Shown here one piece after another: positions 54,361-64,000 of a DNA stretch of 64,000 nt; position 1 is the first letter of the stretch, and every line of letters starts with the position of its first letter. Where the stretch lies: positions 2,790,001 through 2,854,000 of the forward strand of contig CANTUQ010000007.1 in the NCBI GenBank assembly GCA_947683425.1, given 5' to 3'. Under the pieces are notes generated by a model. The model did no database searches. It worked only from the letters and a program-made list of their open reading frames with translations, and had not been told where the DNA came from. Position numbers and translations under genes: made by a program. The DNA comes from Excoecaria cochinchinensis. Lineage: Eukaryota > Streptophyta > Magnoliopsida > Malpighiales > Euphorbiaceae.

Positions 54361-56622
54361 TTTTCTATTTGGCAGCTGGCTTGGAAATATAATCCAACAC
54401 GATTTTCATGGCTACGACTCTGCAAGGAAAGCGAGTAATAAACAGCTTAGCTGAACTTAGTGTTCTTCTGAGATTTAGTGCACCAGAAACCAACAAATTC
54501 GATTTCCACGAGAGAGGACTTGTATAGCCAATCAAAAACAATAACACTACGACTAAGCTCAACATTAGCAAATCGAATTGCCTTGACCCACAACATCCAG
54601 TCAATGCTTGTCATCTACAAAAATGATAAACTGGGCAAAATGGTGTCGTCAATAGACTGTTAACATAGAGAACTAATAAAAATTAAAATCTACTGCAAGT
54701 GGAACAGGCATGCATCTGAATTATGTCAAGCAGCCGTTTGCGTTCATCCCTGCATCCTACCCGTCTTAGGCATATCATGAATTCTACCTTCAAATCTGTA
54801 TTGCCCGCACCTATAGTCAAATTAATCAATGCCAGAGAAGCTCAAACACAATATAGAGTAGCATCTACATGCTTGTCAGGCTTGCAAACAGCAGAGATCA
54901 CCAGCTAATTGGAGATGTACCATCAAGAATGGCTTCACAGGCAAAACTGGAAATTGAAACAGACCGCATCTCATGATTAGCACAATGAAGGAAAAAAGTA
55001 AAAAGGACCAAGACAAAATCAGGGATGAGGATAACTTGCCAACAGTTTCAACATGCAAATCAACCTAAAGCAATTAAGTCTTGGGCGAAAGCTCACACCT
55101 TTCCTATCACATGTACACAATAGAATCAAACGGACCATGCAGGCATCACACACTTTCCGATTGGTCAAATAAAATACCAGGCTAACAAAGAAATCATCAT
55201 TTTACCATAAATCCTCAGGAAATACAGACCGGATATATTTGAGCCAGAAATGTCATTCCTGAAAATATAAATCAATCCAGTGCACCACTAATTAGCAATG
55301 AACAACGCAATGAAAACTAAAGGCCTGACCAACCAATCTGCAGAACTTTGGGTAAAAGGGCTTACCAAGTAAAGAAAGCCACAAAATATGCTCAAGATGT
55401 AATGTCAAGTCCTGTAAATATAAGTCAAACAATTCAATACACATATTGAAATGAAATTCCAGACGAAATAATCTACAGAATTTTGTGCAGGGCTTACCAA
55501 GTAAAAAAATTGGTTCCTCAGTATGATGATCCCTCAGAGCAATGAGTGCTTGCCGACAATGCTTCAAAGATGTTGACCACAAAATATCAAGAAACTGAAC
55601 CTGCAATCCCCTATGATGCAACTTCTAGTATGTTTACATTACCAAGCCAAATGCAAACAGAAGTTGAAAAGCTAATATTCAAAAAGAAAATGGCAAGCAA
55701 ATGAGATTTAACATTAATGAACCAATTAGAATCACATGTCAAATGCATCCCACTGCACTCAAAGTGATATGCCCCACAAAACTAATTATATCATCAATTT
55801 TATATGTTATAAATATCAGATTCTGAATATGGTTTTCAGTTTAAACCCAGTTATTTATGTTCTGACCAACAATTTTAACTGGTAAACCAGCATCTTTAAT
55901 GGAAACAACCAGACCAAAAATAGGGTAAAAGAAGGGAAAGCACAGTTAGTGGCACTCAAAATGAATACTTCAAACCACAGTGAAAAATCACAACAAACAT
56001 GCACCAAACCAAATGTTATCAAGGCACAAATAGCATAAAGATGTTGATATTGCAAAGACAAAAAAAATACAAACTGTTTTCTCTAAGTATACAGAATAAG
56101 TACATCCTCTGTCTTAAGGTCATATTAAGACCTCCCATTGATACATGGGTAAGAGATCACAAGGATCCTTTAGTCCAGAAAACAAAGGAAGAAGCCAAGA
56201 TAAAGTACACACTCAATGACTAAGGATGTCTAGAGCCTATTGCAAAATCACAATAGCACACTCTTGAGAGTACCAGTAATATAATGAAAATATGACCTGT
56301 GCACACACCTTCAACCGAGTGACCACGGTCCACAACTATACAAAGTTCATTGGCAGATGGGAAAATTGACCCATCCACATGGACACAAGATCTAAAGCTT
56401 GGCTCATAAGCAGTTCAATACAATTGAAAGACAGTGCACAGGTTTTTGAAATAGGTGCTATGTGTTTCCACAATAAAGAAGAATTTTGCATACAGACTCC
56501 AAAATGGCGCTAGTTGTCATTTTGGCTCAAGTAGATGATCGCTTGTCAAAAAAGGGTCATTACTGTTGAGAACTGTCTTCTAGCGTCATGATCATGATAA
56601 CATCTGACACAACTTCAGTTGC
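54361..56622 (-). other. Exon-like region downstream of the MLK stop codon (possible spliced 3' UTR or separate transcript)
   Basis: About 2.2 kb on the minus strand shows repeated exon-like punctuation. TATATTTACAG precedes GACTTGACATT and the module ends ACTTG|GTAAGCCC. A second module also ends ACTTG|GTAAGCCC. TATATTTTCAG precedes GAATGACATTTC, TTTCAATTTCCAG occurs near 54.95 kb and TTTCCTTGCAG near 54.43 kb. Base composition is less AT-biased than typical spacer. No protein family is recognisable. Open frames at 54365-54604 (a hydrophobic N-terminus) and 55292-55621 exist but look incidental. It could be a long, intron-containing 3' UTR of MLK, a lncRNA, or decayed coding sequence. Confidence 0.3.
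55249..55509. repeat. Diverged tandem duplication (~130-base unit) behind MLK
   Basis: Copies at about 55249-55376 and 55399-55509 share in order AATGTCA..TCCTG.AAATATAA.TCAA, AATCT.CAGAA.TTTG and GGGCTTACCAAGTAAA. Because of the duplication the minus-strand frame contains LLGKPxxxKFCRL twice. Confidence 0.6.
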
Positions 56623-59600
56623 TCATGAGACAGTTCGACCATAGCAAACAGATGCAATATAAAGATTCTTCGCCCATTTCTCCTGGAGGGAAAAAAAAAC
56701 AAATGTAAATGATGCATGTTTTATATATTTTTATAGAAAGAAAATATTTACATCCATTACCATGAAAAGAAAAAAAAAAATATAAGCAACACAAAAAAGA
56801 ACCTTGACATGTGTGCTAGGAAAAGCAGAAGTCCGAAGAGTCTCTTGAGTTTCATCAGCTGGTTTTCTTCGGGGAACACTGAGAACAAATGCAGCTTGAT
56901 CCCATGTTGCTGCTGTTGAAGTAATGCGGTAGCCACTATCCCACCTCCTATGAATTCCTTCACTAGGATATAGAAAATCCAGCTCCACAACCTACAATTT
57001 TGGTCGAACATGGAAAACGGATGTTACATAAAAATGCCAAGAGCAGCAGAAAAAGTGATCACTTTGCAAGATTTAAGAAGCCTTAGACCTGGTCGGTAAA
57101 CCCAGCCCCACGAGACATGACAATAGCCCATCTACTTCCAGCAGTGGCCATGGCAGTGACATAAAAACCCTCTCTCCATTTCTTATTAATCCACTTGAAA
57201 GGAAATGAATCGCTGACTTTGTAGGACTGCTGTAAATATTGGGTCCCTGAAATAAAAAATGAAGTTAATAATTGCAATAAGTAATACTAAAACCATAGAT
57301 ATGCTAAGGCTATCAAATACTAACCCTTTGACATCACAACCAATGAGCTTCCATTATTAGCTCCTGCAATTGCACTGATGTAGTAATTTTTCTCCCACTG
57401 ATCCATTATCCATTCCTTCAAAAATACATAACAATATAAGCAAGACTAAATTGTTCGCTCATAAACGAGAATTTGACATCCAAATGCATGATAAGTTTAT
57501 CAATTCAGAGCAGAAAGGAAGAGAATACTTATAAAAATAAACGAAGAAGACAATGATGATGAAAGAGGGATTCAAAAAAATATGGATTGTTTAGGAGAGT
57601 GGAATCAAATTAGGTCTATGGAACATATATATATATATATACATATACATACATATGCATATTGCAGGCTCAATCCCGAGGTTCTCAGAGCTATATATAA
57701 TTCTCCAGGACCTAGAACAGTGTCTAAGCCAATATGTAATAATAACCCTTCTTAATGAAAAGCCACCATTAAACCTAATGACCCAGCCAGATTACCAGTC
57801 CCAGTTCAACAGGGTAGGAAGGGTATGCTGATGGAAGACATGGCTCTCAACAGATAAAAATCTGATATCCTGGATCACAACCAACCTTGTGGAGAAAATA
57901 AGGTGAAAGCTCATAAGTTTGAGCAGTGAAGCCGGTGCCAGCATCCATGATTAGGGCCCATAAGTTCGAGCAGGAAGCCACACTGCTAATAAATAAACCA
58001 TCCTCATTTCCTTTCTCTATGTGTTGTGAAAGCCTCATATCAGCCACGTTATAGTGATATCTACAATAGCGAAAGAAAACATTAACCTTCTATCAAGTGC
58101 ACAGAACATGAAGACCTCAGTTTCCAACACTAAATGCATACCTCTGCTTCATTGGTCGACGGGCATTGTAAACACTGATCCATTGTGTTGCAGGCATCCC
58201 CATTCGTACCTTTTTCTTTGGTTGTTCATCTTCTTCCTCTTCCATTGTTAATCGTCCTCTCTTGTGCCCAACCTGATATATAAGCTTCAATTCAAAAGAA
58301 ACATAAGTTAGAAAACCATATGGAAATTTTTCAATCATCTATCTGTCAAAAATAAAATCTACATGCAAGAAACCAAGGGTACCTTCTGTGCACCATCAGT
58401 GTTTATTGGCCTAATATCTGGATTGGGACCAACAATCCCATCAAAAAGGGAGATGTATTTGGCATAATTAGGTTCCTCATCAAACTTCAGGTTCACCACG
58501 TACTCAACAAACTGCCGAAAGGGCTGAGGACAGAAGCAACACAGAGTTTCTGGAGATGTGGCCATCTTCTTCTTGCAAACTAAAAATCCTTTATTTTCCC
58601 CCTAAAAAATAAAAAACAAAAAGAAAGAAAACTAAGAATCATATAGAAAGTTACATAAGAACAAGCACATGGATTCAGAGTCTGCAAACCTGATATCCTT
58701 GCCATGGCAATCGACCACGGAGAAGAAAAATGAGTGTGTATGCAAGAGACTCCAAGTCATCTCTCCTACTGCCGGTTCTACCAAGATGAGCATGAACACT
58801 GGCATAGCGCACTGTTCCTCTGCAATCCATTGATTGTAAAGCACCAGTAAGTCAAACTGATAAAGAAAATTATATGTCCATCTCCCAATATAAGCTCACG
58901 CTGAAATGATCAAACAAATCAAGAACATCAACTTTACCTAAAAACATCAGGACGTTGATCATATTCAACATGCAGGCCAGTTGAACTATCTCTCCACCTG
59001 GTTGCTGCAGATAAAAACAAGCAAAAAGATTTTGCTAGTTACAAGTCATTTTTCATCTCAGAAAAAGAGGTTCCACAAAGGAGAAAATAATTCAAGAATC
59101 AACCTAGCCCAAGGTCAACAAGAAACAGTTTTTTCTCTTCAGGAGTTCCTGGGGGACCAAGCAAAAAGTTCTCAGGTTTTACATCCCCATGCACATACCT
59201 GCCGAAGGATCAGAAATAACTGTATTATATAGCAAATTGCTTTTATGAATGGAGGATTAGACATAAAGGGAGAGCATAAAACTCAAGCTGGTAGGCCACC
59301 AGCTGAGAATTTATTAATAGGACATAAGGTTTGTTATGGACACTTGAGCACAGATGCCGTTTCTAAAGGGTCATCAATGAACCAATCTAAACAAGTTTAC
59401 GAGCTCCAAAACATTAGAAACCTTATATGAGAAAATAATCATACCAGAACTATACTTTTGTGTTTTGAGAACAAAGAGGAGTATATGATGGAATAATAGA
59501 ATAAAATTAACAAAATAATTGATATTAAAAAGAATCACCCTCTAGAATGCATCTTTTCTAGTATAGAGATTGCTTCAATAGCAATGCAAGCAACCATTTC

Positions 59601-61040
59601 AATCGACATCCTGAAATTAGAAAACAAAAGTTAATACCAGATTTAAAAAGTTGATTTGATAGAATCAATTCATAAAAATGGATAAAAAAAAAAGTAATAA
59701 TACGTAATATACAAAATTACACCTATTTAGAAAGGAACTCACGTATGTGAATTGTTATTCCAAACATCCCATAAACTAGGTCCAAGCATATCCATGACCT
59801 GCATTGAATAAAGCATTTCAAATAGTTCTCTAAGAAAATAACTTGAAAAGTTATTACTTAAGTAGGGATCACAAGTTCCAACTGAGCTTCAAAATCCATC
59901 AACACATACCATAACATAGTAGTCACCTTGTCGACCCTTGTAATGTACTCGTGGTACACCATGACTGCCTCCAAGGGCACTGTACAGAGCATAGAAATGC
60001 AAGTTATGACCTCAAAATGGTCAATTGCTCCATAGAAACGCAGTAACCCCCAAACAAAAAAAGAAAACATGTAAGAATAGAAAACAATCGGGGTCTCACT
60101 TGTACACTTGCCACTCGTAGGGTGGTCCATAATTGCATCCTTTGCTACTTCTATGTTCAAATTTCAGAGCTACCTAAAAATTAAACATATAACAAAGGCC
60201 TGTTACCGATGCACAATCTACATCAATAACCAAGCAGTGACATGGACAGATAATAATGACTAACCTCTACAGCTCCAGGGCCAGTTCTTTCATTCAAAGC
60301 ACTGGGACTAATGCGTCGACCAACATATACTTGTCCAAAACCTCCTTTACCAAGTTTTCTTTCTATTCTGTACATTGGAGAGCCTCCGACTTGGACCTGT
60401 AAAGAAGAACCAAACAATTTAAGATGCATTGCCCTTGCAAATGATGCGATAGTCATTCCCAGTCTAAATTAACAAAATAGCTAAGATAGAAACACAGTTG
60501 TAACTTCTCTGTTAAAAATGCATCATGGAAACAAAAAAAAAAAATGCAAGTGACCAAATAAATTTCCGAATAAAATCAATCAAATCTTCTAGTAACAAAC
60601 AAAACCCAAATTCCAAAAGAAAAAAACTTTAAAGCCATGAATACAAGTTTGCTGGTTGCAGAAGTATCCGTAGATAAAAACATTTGTAAAAATGCAAACA
60701 AAAAAAGAAGGAAAAACCAGACCTTTTCGGGAAGCGGAGCCGTGCTTCCCTCGTCCTCGGCTCCGGGTCCCTTATCGCCGCTGCGGCCGCCACTATCGTA
60801 CTCGTCCATCGTCTTCTCCGCAACCTCCTCTTCAAAAACCCTAGAAAGCTCTTCAAACGATGTCGTTGCGAGGTTCACAATATTATTTTGTTTATCATCA
60901 ACAGCGATCGCGTTCTTTTGCCTCTTGTTCACAGCGGCTTTTCTCTGCCGAGTCTGCACAGTGAGCTTAATCGGATTCTGATTCGGGTTATCTGTGTGGG
61001 ACGCCCGATTTCTGCTTGGTCGGGTACGCAGCTCAGGCAT
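56623..61040 (-). CDS. MLK3: MUT9-like kinase / photoregulatory protein kinase (MLK/PPK, casein-kinase-1-like)
   Basis: Nuclear CK1-related Ser/Thr kinase; the family phosphorylates histones H3/H2A and light-signalling proteins. Sixteen exons, 61040-60723, 60396-60265, 60173-60100, 59979-59910, 59798-59743, 59610-59539, 59198-59104, 59004-58938, 58819-58690, 58601-58383, 58272-58142, 58060-57886, 57415-57325, 57246-57089, 56991-56803 and 56682-56623, give 678 residues in frame. The basic N-terminus [12 protein letters not shown] and an acidic stretch precede the kinase: glycine loop [12 protein letters not shown] at 121-132, catalytic Lys 154 (ALK), HGDVKPEN at 244-251 instead of HRD, and DLG at 269-271 instead of DFG, both normal for this family. 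[20 protein letters not shown] and [11 protein letters not shown] follow. After an NLS-like patch (KRGRL, KKKVRMG) the conserved C-terminal region has [49 protein letters not shown] and [15 protein letters not shown]3 is chosen from remembered synteny (At2g25760); other MLK members cannot be excluded. Confidence 0.95.
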
Positions 61041-61083
61041 CGTAAGACGGGCGGAGGTAGTGGTGGATGCGGTGGCGGTCCAT
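61033..61083 (-). promoter_or_regulatory. Upstream ORF overlapping the MLK start codon
   Basis: An ATG at 61083 opens a 16-codon frame ([16 protein letters not shown]) whose TGA at 61035-61033 lies within the first codons of the main ORF (ATGCCTGA). It is out of frame with MLK. If the mRNA leader includes it, scanning ribosomes would pass the main AUG while translating it, a classic set-up for translational attenuation or reinitiation. Confidence 0.5.
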
Positions 61084-64000
61084 TAAGGTGCAGATATTCA
61101 TGAAGGTTCTAGAATCATTGGATGATAAACTCAATAAAAAAAAGAAGAGTTAAAACAGAGAGATAACAGAAAGGAATAGACAGTTCTGGAGAGAGAAGAA
61201 TAGGGTTTGATAAGTGGAAAATTTGGAGATCTGTGGAGGGAAATGCAACGATGGGGATTCCTATTAGAGCACAGAGAAAGAGAGATAGAGAGGTGTGATG
61301 TGAGAGAAGGAGAAGCCTTCTTTCTTCATTTTCTTGCCTTTATTTTTTTTTTTGGTTAAAAAAATAATTTTCCTTTTTGTTTAATCCATTTTTTTTTCAA
61401 GCTCATCAAAAGTTAAATAAATCAAATTTTCAAAATTCAAATATTTTTTTGAATTTGGATTTTTATGGTCAAACCTCCAATCCCATGAACAACTAACAGC
61501 TACTATATGCTATATTATGTAACTGGTTAAATAAAATATATTTCAAATTTTAGCTTATGATAATATCTTTCAAATACTTCCAACGTAAATCCCATGATAT
61601 TGAAGACTATGTGTGCAAAAAAAAAAAGTTATTAGCATGTCCAAATAATTACATAATTATTTACGAAAATTAATTTTAAAAAATCGACTTAAATATAATA
61701 AATGAAATACAGCTATACTTATAATTTTGTAATTCCTATAAATAAGAAGTTTTGATTTCTTTTTCTGTTTTACTGCAAAAGAGTCTTAATGCCTAATAAA
61801 AATGGATGTCACTAAAATTAATCAAATCTAATACTATCTTTTATAATTTTAATCCAATGCTAATCACTTTTAGCTGGGATTTTCGAAAGGAAAATGCGTT
61901 ACTAAAGTAAATGTGAATTGTAGCAGGCTACTCATTCATCCTTAAATAATGCATCACGAGGCTGACAAATTCTGTTCCCAGGTTTAGTAAAACTAGTTTA
62001 TCTATTGGAAGCTCAACTCTCTTTCTTTTCCCTTAGAGACGTTATTATTTTTTAAGAAACGTTGATTTCCTTTTATAATCCGATTCTTTGTAACTTATTC
62101 CAGCTATCAACAAGAGTTGTCATTCTCATTCTCATTTTTCCTCGAGGCCAATATTGGAACATTGTTAACTTCTAATTACTACTCCTGCTTAATATGCAAA
62201 TTTATCATTAATTTTTGATAAAAAGTGAAATATGTATTATAGTCTAAATTGTGTTAGAAAACGCATTTGAAATTAATGTTTTATGCTTTATATATGTAAT
62301 ATCCAATCTCTAATTAGACTTTATTAATACATTCAAGTTATATTTTATATAGGAGTGTGATAAATCTAACCATTATACAAAATCAAATCAAACTTTGAGC
62401 TATTTGTTTCTTGATTTATTTAGTTTGGCTTTATATAAAAGTTTCAGTTAGATTCTAAAATAATAACAACTAAATAAACTTTTAAAATGATTTTGTTTTG
62501 GCATATTATTACAGTAATTAGTTCATATAAATTAGCCGTGTTTGGATGTAATAAGATTTAATGTTGAGATTGTCAAGTAATGTTATTCAACCACATTGAC
62601 AATTTTGCCATCTATTTAGAAGATTGATACGATATTTTCTATATTTAACTTGAGTAAATAGCATATGCAAGACTCCTCCCTCGAGAAATAAGCTAATCTA
62701 ACAACTGGAGAATGGCCATTGGCCCAAATTGAGGCGGGCCATTAGGAGTTAATGGGCCATGGTTCGACCCTAAATTACTCCTCCCAATGAGTCTGGGTAA
62801 GAAAAATAGAATATCCATTTACATCCCTAATCAATTATTACAATCACCATTACAATAGTCAGAGAGTAATTTGCATAATTAGAGAGTTTGATGAAGAATT
62901 AATGGTGGAACAAATATAACTTAATTAATTGAAAACATAAGTGTCACTGTTAAGTATCATGGATAAATAATAGTCATATTATTATTATTACTTTTTGACA
63001 AATTTCCAGGGAAAATAATTTCAAATCAAGATGTGAAGGTAGAGCATAAATTCCACATGCGTTGCACGAATAAAAGCAGACAATAAATTGCACGGATTTT
63101 ATTTGCATATTAGCAGTTTGTGTCTTCGTTGCATGTATGAAAGAAAGTACATTTTACCTTTCTTCTTACTTTTTTCAGAAAAAAAAAAAAAGATTGTGAC
63201 TTAAAAATAAATCTACTACTTCCTCCACTCAATTCCAAATTTACTTTAAAAAATATGAATTTAAAATGCTTTATTTTTAAAATTCGAAACCCAAATTAAG
63301 ACTATTTTAATCCTTGAGTTATAATGTTCTTATAATACACCATTTATTTCATTTTATGTGTTATTTTTGAGTAAAATTTAAATTCTATTTACTTGACATT
63401 TTTAGACTTTTAATGAAATTTTATTTTATTTTATTTTTCAATTGAAATTGATAAATTACATTTAAATCTGTGTATTAAATCGCTTAATTTTATCATAAAT
63501 TAAGTTTAATTAATAATACTTAATTCTAATAAAAATAACAAAAGACATATATAAAATAAAATTGAAGGAGTACTTAAAAAGTGCTAAAATAGGAGGGTTT
63601 CAACACAATTTTCCACGGCAATAAAATACATTTTACACAATTGTAATAATTATAAGATATTATAGCACTTTCTTCAATATCCGCACACATTTTTCTCCAA
63701 AAACAATTTGATGAGGAAAATATAATTTCGAGACAAACATTAAATATAAAATAATACACAGTTTCTAATATTAATATATGGATACAGACATATAAAGAGT
63801 GGACCAGGGAATTAAAAGGATTTAAACCAATTATAAGCAGAATGAAAGCAGAATCAGAATCCAATCCATAAAGAATTTTATAAAAGTAGAGTATAATTCT
63901 TTCTTTTACATGATTGCTTTGTTCTCTGCCAAAGTGTAAAAGGCACTTGACAATATACAGAAAAATACAACATTTCTGGGTTTTATCTCTTATTAATTAT
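61084..64000. other. MLK leader/promoter and AT-rich right-hand flank
   Basis: The MLK 5' leader and promoter probably occupy about 61.08-61.35 kb; AGAGAAGAATAGGG and purine-rich repeats occur there. Beyond this is AT-rich DNA without a recognised gene. A site-II-like cluster is at 62721-62758. The minus-strand frame at 63574-63864 has no family resemblance and is probably chance. The last 100 bases show nothing assignable. Confidence 0.45.
62721..62758. promoter_or_regulatory. Cluster of site-II-like GGCCCA / TGGGCC elements
   Basis: GGCCCA (62721-62726), GGCGGGCC (62733-62740) and TGGGCC (62753-62758) lie within 38 bases in AT-rich DNA. TGGGCC/T boxes are TCP-bound elements of plant housekeeping promoters. 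No gene start is visible nearby, so they may instead belong to a repeat relic. Confidence 0.25.

Noticed and set aside
63574..63864. 96-codon minus-strand frame near the right edge
   Set aside because: Composition follows the local AT bias (many Ile, Phe, Tyr, Asn) with no motif and no splice context.
1..64000. CRISPR arrays, phage genes, toxin-antitoxin loci, organellar DNA insertions or a biosynthetic cluster
   Set aside because: None was seen. The tandem repeats are microsatellites or local duplications, and the genes are ordinary nuclear plant genes of unrelated pathways.

Overview
The window is nuclear DNA of a dicotyledonous (probably rosid) plant. Ten multi-exon genes with short GT-AG introns are separated by very AT-rich intergenic DNA full of (AT)n runs, and every protein has a plant-specific architecture. 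There is no prokaryotic, plastid or viral gene content, and I recognised no tRNA, rRNA or CRISPR array. I built the exon models by hand from reading frame, splice dinucleotides and remembered family sequences. Nine of the ten coding sequences close in frame from ATG to stop, which is a strong internal check. The poly(A) polymerase enters from the left edge and its last exons are uncertain.

Layout: (1) 1-2415 (+), 3' part of a nuclear poly(A) polymerase (PAPS). (2) 3361-6533 (-), LRR receptor kinase of the HSL3/NUT type. (3) 9801-12752 (-), amino acid permease (AAP). (4) 15287-16872 (-), Aux/IAA repressor of the IAA26/IAA18 type. (5) 21958-23655 (-), histidine phosphotransfer protein of the AHP4 type. 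(6) 28507-34166 (-), organellar tryptophanyl-tRNA synthetase (OVA4 type). (7) 35320-39669 (+), plant cereblon (LON + CULT). (8) 40365-44879 (-), NADP-malic enzyme. (9) 49960-53260 (+), SAWADEE homeodomain protein SHH1/DTF1. (10) 56623-61040 (-), MUT9-like/photoregulatory kinase (MLK/PPK). The gaps hold microsatellites, a nested foldback element (26.28-27.13 kb), transposon relics, a miRNA-like foldback (27.4-27.6 kb) and an exon-like region downstream of the MLK stop.

The genes do not form an operon-like unit. They look like an ancestral syntenic block: from memory, the Arabidopsis counterparts of CRBN, MLK3, OVA4 and PAPS2 lie close together on chromosome 2, HSL3 and NADP-ME3 on chromosome 5, and AHP4 and IAA26 on chromosome 3. 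Functionally the window holds hormone and peptide perception (HSL3, Aux/IAA, AHP), chromatin/RdDM and light-linked phosphorylation (SHH1, MLK), protein degradation (CRBN), and housekeeping (PAPS, OVA4, NADP-ME, AAP).

I see no convincing new multi-gene system. The items most worth a second look are: an overlapping uORF at the MLK start; the cereblon pocket substitutions (Ile and Tyr at the human V388 and H378 positions); GC-AG introns in SHH1 and PAPS; a small intron with a hexanucleotide repeat that restores the OVA4 transit-peptide frame; the foldback at 27.4-27.6 kb; and the exon-like duplicated modules behind MLK.
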